Below are positions 10,131 to 20,176 of a DNA stretch of 64,000 nt, piece by piece. Source of the DNA: Chrysoperla carnea (Eukaryota > Arthropoda > Insecta > Neuroptera > Chrysopidae); NCBI RefSeq assembly GCF_905475395.1, contig NC_058338.1, positions 96,581,435 through 96,645,434 of the forward strand, written 5' to 3'. Both the position numbers and the translations under genes were made by a program. Position 1 is the first letter of the stretch. Each line of letters starts with the position of its first letter. The notes under the pieces are model-generated. The model searched no databases. It was not told where the DNA came from and was given only the letters and a program-made list of their open reading frames with translations.

Positions 10131-12049
10131 TGATGTTGAGACTTAATAATCGCCTCTATGTTATCATAAACAGTTTTATTTAAGTGAAGTTGGTATTAGC
10201 TGTAACCAACAAGGCCAGTTTTGGCGGAATAGTTGATATATAGACATTCATGTGTACAAGCACGTTTATTAGAATGAATTCAATTTATGTTCAATTATGT
10301 TGCGGGTTATGCCTAAATAGGTAAAGAACTACAACAATTTATCGTAAACTCAACAAGTTTATAGTAAAACTCAACAGATTATGCAAATAATCTCAATAGA
10401 TTATACAAATAATCGCAATAGGTTATGGGGTTCAGCATACTTTAAAAATGTGCAAAGTTATTTAATGTATAAGAAAAACATTCAAACATTGAATATTAGT
10501 GATAAAAACAAAGTCGAAGTTTTTCGAAAAGTGAATTCAAGTTTTGTGTAACGCAAATAAAGATTTAAAAGTTAACATTGGTTTATTAGAAGGAAAATCA
10601 AATTGGGCCACATGGAAATACAAAGTGTTAATATTAATAAAAAGTGTTCCTGGAGCCGAACAAGTGATCAATGGAGAATTGTTAGCGCCTGAACAATTAA
10701 ATTTCGACGCCTCTGAAGATGATATCAAAAGATATAACGAAGAAAGTAAATACTTCACCAATTCAGACACAAAAGCGTTACTAATTCTAACAACAAATAT
10801 GACAGAAGAAAATTTAACAAAAGTGATGAGGTTCAATTCATCTAGAAATGTATGGCTTGAATTGCATATAAAGGAGTATATGAAGGAGTAACAGAAGATA
10901 AAACTTTTAATTTATGCATGGAATTTTTGAAGAATATTTGGAACAATTTAAACATAGAACTGAGTGATAATAACAATACAAACGTGTTACCTGAAATTTT
11001 AATTATTTGTAAGATTTTAGAAACTTTACCTAATGATTATTTTTATTTTAAAGCTAGTTGCATTTGATACCTAAAACCAATAGGGCAGTGGACTATCTTA
11101 CAAGTCAATTATGTGCACATGAAAGAGAATTGAAAAGTAAGCTGAAAGAGAAAAATCAAAGTAAAGGTAAAACTTTAATTTGTCATTATTGTAATAAATC
11201 AGGACACATTATTAGAAATTGTTTAAAATCGAAATAGGATGGTAAACCCCCTAAGGCAAAAACTACAGAAAAGGCAGAAAATAATACAGTGGCTTTGTAT
11301 ACTTCGACTGAAGCATTTTCTACCGAAAGTGATTTATGTAACTGGTATGTGGATAACTGGTATGTGCAATCAATCATGTATGCAACAATGAAAAATTATT
11401 TCAAAGCATTCAACCGTTCGATAAGCCTCACTAAGTTATTACAGCAAATGGAACGAGTTATTACAGGATATGGAAATGTTTCAATGAAGGTAATAGTAGG
11501 TCAAGAGTGTAAAATTGTTACTTGATCTAACGTATGGATGGTCCCAGGTATGCACAAAAATTTATTTTCGGTGCTTTCTACATAAGATAAAAATCCACAT
11601 AGTAAATATATTTCAACTACTGAAGAATGTCGTTTCGAAATTAATGACAAACTTATTTTAAAAAGCAAAAGATCGCGTCATGGAGGTCTATACAGATTAG
11701 ATTTGATAAATGATACTGAAAATTATGTGAATTCAGTCAAATCAAGTGAAAGTATTCTACAACTCTATCACGAAAGATTAGGTCATCAAAACAAGAGACA
11801 CGTTGAAACCATTTTAGAAAAAGATTTTGGAATTAAAATTAATCTGGATTCAAAAGTTTGCGAAGGATGTGTTTATGGTAAATCACATAAACAAAAGTTT
11901 GGAAAAGGGGAACGAGCAACTTCACCCGAACATCTACAAGGCCTGATATAGCCTTTGCTGTGGGATATGCATCTCGAAATCTGGATCATCCAACAATAAA
12001 ACTCAACAGATTATGCAAATAATCTCAATAGATTATACAAATAATCTCA
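10131..12049 (+). mobile_element. Copia-C, heavily deleted Ty1/copia element inside gypsy-A copy 1
   Basis: The 5' LTR is about 10134-10417 (TGTTGAGACT to AATAATCGCA) and is followed by GGTTATGGGG, a copia-type primer site (10421). Only the last ~53 bp of the 3' LTR survive (11997-12049). Gypsy-A sequence flanks it on both sides (CATCAATAT at left, TTTATATGG at right), so it inserted into the gypsy RNase H gene. No clean target duplication was seen. Confidence 0.75.
10544..11965 (+). pseudogene. Copia-C gag, zinc knuckle and pre-integrase remnants
   Basis: A Gag-like frame (10544-10891) contains LLEGKSNWATWKYKV, typical of the Copia Gag start. A zinc knuckle CHYCNKSGHIIRNC lies at about 11182-11223. 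The pre-integrase region (YHERLGHQNKRH, CEGCVYGKSHKQKF) is at 11770-11900. Sequence then jumps to an RT C-terminal piece (PDIAFAVGYASR near 11945). Protease, integrase core and most of RT are deleted or unreadable. Confidence 0.75.
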
Positions 12050-13501
12050 ATAATTTATATGGAAGGAAATTTAAAATCCTCACCGACCACCGTCCATTAA
12101 TATGGTTACACAACGTCAAAGATCCAAGTAGTAGATTAATAAGATGGAGACTAAAATTGTTGGAATACCAATAAAAAAACAAATATAAAGAAGTAAGATT
12201 AAATATTAATGCCGATTACCTAAGTCGAATTTATTCAATAACTACAGAAAAGGAAAATTTAGAAAATTTTAATAAAATGGTAAAATTTATACCTACTAGA
12301 ATCAAATGGGAAAAGACAAGACATCTCTAAAATAAAACTTTATTATTTTTTACGAATAACAATCATAAAATGCGCTTGAGAAGATACCTGGAAGAAAATA
12401 CCGATCATAGTAATAGAGAAAAGGGAACTCTGGGAGAATTAATTATCCTACAAAATAAAAATAATTATACTCAAACGATTTATTTATTGATAGTGGCAAA
12501 TAAAAAGAAAGAAATTAATATACCACTACTATTCAGAGCTTTACATGTTCTAAAATATGAATACAACGTATCAGAAATCACCTGTTTTGATTTCATAACT
12601 AAAGGAAAACAGCAAAAGATGCTATTAAAATTATTTTATTACTTCTTTGAAAAAATTCTGAAAAACTGAAGGACACGTCTATACCGAATAATAAAAACTT
12701 CGATAATAAATCGTCTAAAACAACATTGAAAAATAATAAAAAAATAATAGAATTAGAAGACAGTAACGACGAAGAAGAAAACAACGAAACTACACAAAGA
12801 CAACGTAAAGATATAATCGTACACTCTGACACAAAAGAAGGAGAAGGGAATAAACATTTAAAAGAAAGAATTAAAACAGATATACCGCTAGAATTGGAAA
12901 CCACATTGTTAATACGGATGACATGTGATTTAAATACATATAATGATAATTACTCATATTTCTCAAAACACGTAAATATTGACGAAATTGGAGAAATAAG
13001 AAGAGGAGCATTCAAAATAATGAAAAATATAAAACATCCTCATCAAAAGATTATAATATATTCTTTTAAAAATTACTTCGACGAGGAAGACGACTATACA
13101 AACTTAAATAGTGATTTAAAAATATTTAATAAAATATGTAGTGAATTAAAAATTAAAGCATTAAGTATTCTTAAAGAAAACGGTAATCAAATAAAAGAAT
13201 CATACTCGAAGAATTTAATAGAAATTAATTTACATTATTGTGAAGACCTAGAAACTGTCATAACTGATCCTGAACTAAAACGGCAAATATTAAGAGAATA
13301 TCACAACGACTCCACTGGAGGACACACGGGAATGAATCGTACATATTTGAAAATAAAAGAAAAATATACCTGGAAAAATATGAAAAGAGAAATTGAACAG
13401 TACATTCAGTCATGCCATGAATGTCAAGTGAACAAAGCTAATAATCAATCAACAAAATTACCAATGGTTAATACATTTAATGAAATAATCGAAATGGATA
13501 T
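12050..13501 (+). pseudogene. Gypsy-A copy 1, RNase H end, spacer and integrase zinc domain
   Basis: Resumes the gypsy-A pol interrupted by Copia-C: LTDHRPLIWL, SRLIRWRLKLLEY, NADYLSRIYS, then the long acidic spacer and the HHCC zinc domain (HNDSTGGHTGMNRTY, SCHECQ at 13409-13426, keeping the Cys that copy 2 has lost). Frames are broken, with open pieces at 12370-12669 and 12726-13501. It is cut at 13501 by the Mag-like element, right after the first integrase Asp. Confidence 0.85.
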
Positions 13502-13636
13502 TGTCATGATAGTAACTGCCACAAGTTAAATAAAGTTCTTAAAAATAAATATCAAGTCTGATTATTTAATAAAACATAACATGGCGCAGTCGGTTAAATT
13601 GTGAGAAAGAAGGATAAAAAAAACATAGACAAAACG

Positions 13637-14905
13637 ATGGAGGCATCCATGAAGCCGCACGCCTGCCTCTCGTTTGAAGGTAACCTCAAAGAAAATTGGC
13701 ATAAAAGGAGATAATGTTTCGAACTCTACTTGAAGGCAACCGGACTCGATACGAAGCCCGCAGAACGACAAGTTAAACAGCCGGCTAAACAAATTTGACA
13801 TGAGACGTACAAGAATTAAAGCTGTTGTAAACGTACCCGCCCGCAGAAAAACTGGCGAAAACAGAACAGAAAAGTCGGATGAAAGCGAGAAGAACGAAAC
13901 GACATCTAACGATAATAACAAGAACAAAATTTCGATCGAAACAACTTCATCCAAAGTAAGTGAAAATACGTCAGTTGTTCGTCCATGTTCGTCCGTGACT
14001 TCACCAATAGTGGAATATAGACCTAGAACACGCTCGACGTCACGACTAGATGGTCATCATCGAGGGAATGATCAGTCAGATGAAAGCGAGAAAAAAAAGA
14101 AAAAAGTTTCCATCGAAACTATTTCATCCAAAGTAAGTCAAGATGTTCCAGAAAAATTTCGAAGTAGAATTCGACCTGTGGCTAAAAGACCATTACTTCG
14201 TAACAAAAATTTCGAAACAGATAAACCTGTTAGGGATGACGTAACATCATCAAATTTTCATCCAGTTTTATAAAGCCTTCATGATTCGACACGTTTGGCT
14301 TGTCAGACGACGACAAAAAGTGCTACAAACTGTGATTGGTGATTTTGAAAACTTTTGGACGCCGAAAGCATATGAAAGTGTGGATAGACATATTTTTTCC
14401 ACACGAAAGCAGTAACCAGGGAAAAGTTTTTCGTCGTTCATCACTGAACTGAGAAAGCTGAGTAGTGTGTGTGGTTTCGCTGATCTCCGTGACAGTCTCA
14501 TAAAAGACAGTGAGATCTGTGGTGTGCTGGACCAGGACTTAAAAACAAGATTGTTGAGAAAGGATGATCTGGACCTGGTAAGTGCATAAACATTTGTAAA
14601 GCCGCCGAGCTGTCACAGACGCAACTCAAAACATAAGCATCTCATAAAAGCATCGTAAAACAAAAATCAACCGAAGCAGAAAAAGAAGGGAAAGCAGCAG
14701 CAGTAACCAGAAGTATCAACAGATGGCAGCACAGCAGTCAACTCGCAAGCCGTGTCATCGTTGCAACAAGTTGCATCCCATGAACAAGTGCCCAACGTGG
14801 GGAAAAAAGTGCTCAAACTGTGGTAAGATGAATCATTTCGCACAAGTTTGTAGAAATCAAAGTGTCAATTTTATACAAAATCAAAATGAAACTTTTGAAG
14901 TATAG
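13637..14905 (+). pseudogene. Mag-like gag, broken
   Basis: A start at 13637 (MEASMKPHACLSFEGN) is followed by stops. Capsid-like codons (PKAYESVDRHIF, ELRKLSSVCGF) occur at 14350-14500 in a frame with stops. An open frame at 13800-14273 encodes a Lys/Glu/Ser-rich segment carrying two related blocks (SDESEK and SIETxSSKVS, at about 13880-13960 and 14075-14135), possibly inserted or a diverged linker; I do not recognise it. The zinc knuckles are at 14747-14865. Confidence 0.65.
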
Positions 14906-14908
14906 TCA

Positions 14909-15672
14909 TTGTTCATTGGAAACATGTCACTTTCAAAACAAAATGAAGTCTGGTGCGAAACGATTCAGATTGACAATCAGTACAATGTAAACGTCAAATT
15001 GGACACCAGCGCACACCGAAATGTGATTTCACTGGAAAATCTCAAAAAAGTGTGCACCGATGAGCCAGAACTTGAAAAGTTTACTGCAATTTTGAAAGCA
15101 TATGGAGGAAGCCAAATTCCAGTTTTGAGAAAGTGTTACTTAACATGCAAATTTGAAAATCGACGTCCATCGATTTTGGAATTTGTTATGGTTGACGGAA
15201 ACTCAAACGTAACAACTGTGATTAGCTCACCTACATTGAAAAAGCTTAAATTTGTACAAAGAGTCAATGTTATTGAAGAAAAACAAGAAAAAAGTAGTTT
15301 AAAAAATGAGTTTGTTAGAAAACAAAAAAGTTTTTCCTGGAACGGGTTTTATTAAAGATTTTGAATACGATATTAAATTGAAAGAGAATGCAGAACCGAA
15401 AGTTTTGCCTTGCAGAAAGGTTCCAATTGCGCTTATGAATCTTTTGAAAGAAGAGTTAGACAAAATGGAAAGGATAGGAATTATTGAAAAAGTACTAGGT
15501 CCTTCAGACTGGGTAAATCAATTTGTAATTGTGAGAAAACCAGATGGTTCATTGAGAATTTGCCTAGATCCGATTTATTTAAATCAAAATATAATTGATT
15601 GATTGTGCTCTAGAATGCCTGGTGCGAAGGTGTTCACAACACTGGATGCAGACAAAGCATTTTGACAGGTCA
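14909..15672 (+). pseudogene. Mag-like protease and RT N-terminus, truncated
   Basis: The protease region has KLDTSAHRNVIS (about 14995-15030), with DTSA replacing the usual DTGA. RT begins in the overlapping frame 15306-15602 with PCRKVPIAL, MERIGIIEKV, DWVNQFVIVRKPDGSLRICLDP, then a TGA at 15600-15602. After it, FTTLDADKAF (motif A) is followed by another stop, and Copia-B begins. The palm with the second acidic motif is missing. Confidence 0.75.
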
Positions 15673-15676
15673 AATT

Positions 15677-15909
15677 TGTTGAAGAGAGCTAAAAATAATG
15701 TATGTAGAGACATCTGTTTGTTAAACTAGTAATTGTTTTTTTTTTTTTTGAACTCTTGATAATACAGTTAATATACCTACACGAGTAGTAGTGTAACATG
15801 TGTTGTATGAAATGTAATGATTGATGCTTGTGTTAAAAACAAATAATAAATATTAATTCTTCTTAAATAATACAGTGTTTAAGTGGTTTATTCTACCCTC
15901 AATGCAACA
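15677..15909 (+). repeat. 5' LTR of Copia-B
   Basis: 233 bp, TG...CA, including a long T run (about 15736-15750) and AATAATAAATATTAA-type AT-rich sequence before the end. Matches 19847-20076. Confidence 0.9.
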
Positions 15910-15990
15910 GGCCCAGATCACTTAGATTCCTAGATTGCCCAGGTTACGTGATATTAATAAACATTATACAGTATTAAGTTTTAAGAAGAA

Positions 15991-16735
15991 AATGGCCGTA
16001 AACTATTTAACTAGTGTACCGCGTCTAATGGGTCGAGGCAATTACCAAGATTGGGCATTTGCAGTCGAAAATGTTTTCGTTTTAGAAGGACTAACAAAGT
16101 GTATTGATGGTAGTGAAACGGATACAACATTAGTTGGAAAAGCTAAAGCAAAGTTGATTTTAACTCTGGATTCCTCCTTGTACTTGCATGTCAAAGATGC
16201 AACAACAGCTAAGGATGTTTGGGATCGACTTACAAAACTTTATGAAGATAGTGGTTTTTCCAGAAAAATAGGTTTGCTACGAACATTAATATCGTTACGG
16301 TTAGAAAACAGTGATTCAATGGAAATTTACATCCATCAAGTAATCGAAACAGCACAAAAATTGAACAGAACAGGTTTCAAGATTAGTGATGAATGAGTAG
16401 GGTCGCTTCTCCTAGCGGGACTCTCTGAAAAGTACATGCCAATGATTCTAGCTATCGAACATTCTGGAATCGACATTACCACTGATGTAATCAAATCCAA
16501 GTTACTTGATATGAATCTGGATAGTGCTGAGAGTAAAGCGGCAGCTTTTGTGACCAAGCAAAACTTCAAAAAGCAAATAAGAGATGGAAACACGGGTTCT
16601 GGTTCTGTGAGTAATTATAAAGATAAAAATAATATCACGTGCTTTAAATGTAAAAAGAAAGGTCATTTTATGAATAAATGTCCAAATAATAACAAAGAAA
16701 ATGATAAAGGCAATAAAAAAAAAAGTGAGCGGTAA
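15991..16735 (+). pseudogene. Copia-B gag with one nonsense codon
   Basis: Starts MAVNYLTSVPRLMGRGNYQDW at 15991 (earlier in-frame ATGs lie in the leader). The frame is open except for TGA at 16394-16396, after which the same frame continues (GLSEKYMPMILAIE) to a zinc knuckle CFKCKKKGHFMNKC (16639-16680) and a stop at 16733-16735. The Gag/pol boundary falls in a run of ten A at 16715-16724, where the frame changes. Confidence 0.85.
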
Positions 16736-18281
16736 TGCTTTTAGTGCTACTTTTTTAAGCGGTAATTTTAAAAATACTGATTTTTGCATAGATTCTGGTT
16801 GTAGCACACATTTGACCGCTAGAAAAGATTGGCTGTCAAATATTAGTGAAGAAAAGTTACCAAAAATAACAGTTGCAAACAACAGTTCGTTACCAGTGGA
16901 ATGTGCAGGCGATATAGAAATTACTACTTTTGTTAATAAAAACAAGCATGATGTAACTATAAACAATGTTCAGTTTGTTCCAGGCTTGACAACAAATCTG
17001 TTGTCAGTATCGCAGCTAATCAAGAATGGTAACGAGATTATTTTTCACGACAAAGGTTGCAATATATACAATAAAAAAGGCACATTAATTGCAACAGCTA
17101 TCCTAACGAATAATGTATATCGGTTGATTTTTAAGCCAAAAAAGCAGTTTTTTTCACTGGCAGCAGCTGCAGTGACCAGTGATGCATGGCATAGAAGATT
17201 CGGGCATATAAATTATAAAGATCTCAATCTAATGAAAAATGGCATAGTTGATGGGATGAATTGTAAGGATTCTGATAAAAATATTATATGCGAGGTCTGT
17301 TGTGAAGAAAAGCAGGCAAGATTGTCATTCAATCACAAAGGCAACAGGGCGTCTACCGCACTAGAGGTTGTTCATGCAGATCTTTGCGGGCCCATGGAAA
17401 CAACATCAATAGGTGGGCCAAAGTATTTTTTTATCCTTGAAGACGATTACACAAAAATGAGTTTTGTTTATTTTCAAAAAAGTAAAGATGAAACATTTGA
17501 AAATTTTAAAAAATTCAAGTATTTTGTTGAAAACCAAAAAGAAACAAAAATTAAGATTTTTCGAACAAATGGCGGTGGAGAGTTCTGCAGCAAAGATTTC
17601 GAGAACTTTCTGATAAAAAATGGAATTATACATCAGAAAACTAATCCATATTCTCCGCAGCTAAATGGCACAGCCGAGCGCTTAAACCGCACGATCGTTG
17701 AGAAAGCCAGATGTTTACTTTTTGATGCTAAGTTGGACAAAACATTCTGGGCAGAGGCAGTAAACACTGCAGTATATCTGCGAAATCGTTCTGTAGTCGC
17801 AACTTTAAAAAAGACTCCGATTGAGATGTGGACTAACCAAAAACCAGAAGTTAGTAACTTAAGGATATTTGGAAGTGAGGTCATGATGCACATCCCCAGA
17901 GAGAAACGTCTAAAATGGGATAAAAAATCGAAGAAAACAATTTTAGTTGGCTTTAGCGAAAACATCAAGGGTTTTCGGCTATATGATCCAGAAACAAAAA
18001 AGGTAATAATTAGTAGAGACGTCATTATAAATGAAAAACTGAATAAGAAAGATGATATAATTATATACTCGGAATTATCAGATTCAGTGGGAAAATCTAA
18101 TCAAACACTTTCAGATTCTGAAGAAATGGAGAGTTTAAATATATCAGAAGAAAGTAATACCAGTCAGGATGCTGATTTTGTACCGGATATTGTAATTGAA
18201 GACCCCAATACTAACAGAAGATCGGAGAGACAACAAAAACAAAAAAAAATTCGAATGACTATGTTACCTATCTATGCTTAG
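16701..18281 (+). pseudogene. Copia-B protease and integrase
   Basis: Protease motif CIDSGCSTHLTA (about 16788-16820), pre-integrase AWHRRFGHI and CEVCCEEKQARL (17185-17320), integrase HADLCGP with its first Asp (about 17373-17395) and SPQLNGTAERLN with the Glu (17651-17690). The second catalytic Asp is changed to Asn (AAT, 17568-17570, in RTNGGGEF), so integration activity is likely lost. The frame ends in a run of nine A at about 18241-18250, where a frameshift separates it from RT. Confidence 0.85.
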
Positions 18282-18637
18282 ACAACGATGGTGATCCAGT
18301 GTCCGTAGAAGACGCAATGTCACGGCCGGATCGTAAACATTGGATGGCAGCGATGGAGAATGAACTACAGTCATTTGAAAAGAACGGAGCATGGGAGATC
18401 GCTGATATTCCTAACAGTGGTTGTGTAGTGAAGTGCAAATCGGTTTTTAAAAGAAAGAGTGATATCTCTGGTAAAGTGCGATATCGTGCAAGATTAGTGG
18501 CAAAAGGTTTTACCCAAAAACAGGGTATCGACTTCGATGAGACTTTCTCACCTGTTGTAAGGCATTCTACATTAAGACTTTTATTTTCACTCTCAGCGAA
18601 ATTAAATTTAAACATTTTTCATCAACGGCATTTTTGA
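18282..18637 (+). pseudogene. Copia-B RT N-terminal part
   Basis: Contains SVEDAMSRPDRKHWMAAMENE, KSVFKRK, YRARLVAKGFTQ and FDETFSPVVRHSTLRLL. A small deletion near 18618-18625 removes motif A with its catalytic Asp and shifts the frame, ending at 18637. Confidence 0.8.
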
Positions 18638-19806
18638 ACGGTGATTTAAAAGAAAACGTTTTTATGATGATACCGGAAGGTTTACAATTAAAAGATAGTA
18701 ATATTAAAGTTTTGAAACTCAAAAAGGCTTTATGGTTTGAAACAATCTTCACGTTCATGGCATGAAAAAGTAGATGATTTTCTTAGTAATTTGAGTAATA
18801 AAAAATCCGATTTAGAGCCTTGTTTGTACACCAAGATGAAAGATGGTTTGAAAACTATTGTTTGTATTTATGTAGACGATTTTTTTATTTTTACTAACGA
18901 AATTGAGTCAAATGATTTAAAATTGCAATTAAGTAAAGCTTTTGAAATTAAAGATTTAGGCGAAATAAAAAATTGTCTGGGCATGAGAATAAATATAGAC
19001 AAAAGTAATGGTACGATAACATTAGATCAAAAGTCATATGTGGATCAATTGTTAAAAAGATTCCACATGACAGATTCTAAAAATATCAGTACTCCAATGG
19101 AGATAGGTCTTAGTTTAGATAGGGAAAATGATAATTACACTGAAGTACCCTATCAACAACTTATAGGCAGTCTTATGTATTTGTCTGTCTTGACCAGACC
19201 TGATATCTCGTTCGCCGTGAGTTATCTCAGTCAATTCAACAATTGTCATACAGAAACGCATTGGAAGCATGCTAAACGTATATTGAGATACTTACGTAGA
19301 ACGAGAGATTATGGATTAAAATTTACCAAAGATGATATTTACAGGGTTTTGTTGATGCCACTTGGGGCAGTAATACATATGACAGAAAATCCTATACAGG
19401 TTTTTGTTTTCTTTTTTCCAATGGTCCAATCGCTTGGGAAAGCAGAAAACAAAATACTGTTGCCTTGTTCAGCACTGAGGCCGAGTATGTGGCTATTTCA
19501 GAGGCTGCCAAGGAAGCAATTTATTTGAGAGGACTATTATGTGAATTAATGGGCATTGAGAATTGTATAACTTTGTATAATGACAATATAGGCGCACAAA
19601 AATTGTCAATTAATAAGATTATTAATAAGCGCAGTAAACATATTGACATTAAACATCATTATATTAGAGAAGTAGTAGCTAAAGGACATATCAAGTTGGA
19701 ATATTTAAGAACGGAAGATATGCCAGCTGATGTGTTGACAAAAAGTTTGTGTTCTAATAAGCACAATAAGTTTATTAGAAAATTGGGTATTGTTAAAATT
19801 AATTAA
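18638..19806 (+). pseudogene. Copia-B RT palm and RNase H, two frames
   Basis: After FLNGDLKENVFMM the frame 18737-19350 carries the RT catalytic CIYVDDFFIF (about 18866-18895), LSKAFEIKDLG and TRPDISFAVSYLSQF. A frameshift near 19345 moves RNase H to the frame ending at 19806 (FSTEAEYVAISEA, LYNDNIGAQKL, RSKHIDIKHHYIRE, MPADVLTKSL), the usual Copia pol terminus. Confidence 0.85.
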
Positions 19807-19846
19807 TGTAGACTTTTTGTCTCTCATTCTTTTTAGCTAGTGAGAG

Positions 19847-20076
19847 TGTTGAAGAGAGCTAAAAATAATGTATGTAGAGACATCTGTTTGTTAAACTAGT
19901 AATTGCTAATTTTTTTTGAACTCTTGATAATACAGTTAATATACCTACACGAGTAGAGTGTAACATGTGTTGTATGAAATGTAATGATTGATGCTTGTGT
20001 TAAAAACAAATAATAAATATTAATTCTTCTTAAATAATACAATGTTTAAGTGGTTTATTCTACCCTCAATGCAACA
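19847..20076 (+). repeat. 3' LTR of Copia-B
   Basis: 230 bp, nearly identical to 15677-15909. The right end adjoins gypsy-A protease sequence directly. Confidence 0.9.
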
Positions 20077-20176
20077 ATGGAATTATTGGAAATGATTTTC
20101 TACGACAAAATAATGCCGTGATCGACTATTATCAAAAATTATTAATATTAAACAATAATACCTGTTATAAATTATT

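Larger units (their letters stand above)
13502..15676 (+). mobile_element. Mag-like Ty3/gypsy element, 5' portion only
   Basis: Begins at the gypsy-A junction with a short or deleted LTR (13502-13581, TGTCATGA to ATAACA). TGGCGCAGTCGG (13582-13593) follows, a primer site matching the 3' end of insect tRNA-Ser. Gag, double zinc knuckle, protease and the start of RT follow, and the element is cut at 15676 by Copia-B. The two knuckles (CHRCNKLHPMNKC, CSNCGKMNHFAQVC) are the form seen in Mag/K02A2.6-type arthropod gypsy elements, unlike gypsy-A. Confidence 0.75.
15677..20076 (+). mobile_element. Copia-B, Ty1/copia element with both LTRs
   Basis: LTRs are 15677-15909 (233 bp) and 19847-20076 (230 bp), both TGTTGAAGAG to AATGCAACA. 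They differ at a T run, a 3-bp TAG indel and one substitution near the end, so the insertion is fairly recent. The primer region starts GGCCCAGATC (15910). Coding domains are complete in order but broken at several points. The flanks belong to different elements, with the Mag-like RT at left and gypsy-A protease at right, and no target duplication is visible. Confidence 0.9.

Noticed and set aside
16700-16735. Programmed gag-pol frameshift at the A10 run of Copia-B
   Set aside because: Copia elements normally use one continuous frame, and a second A-run shift occurs in the same element; a simple indel or sequence error is more likely.
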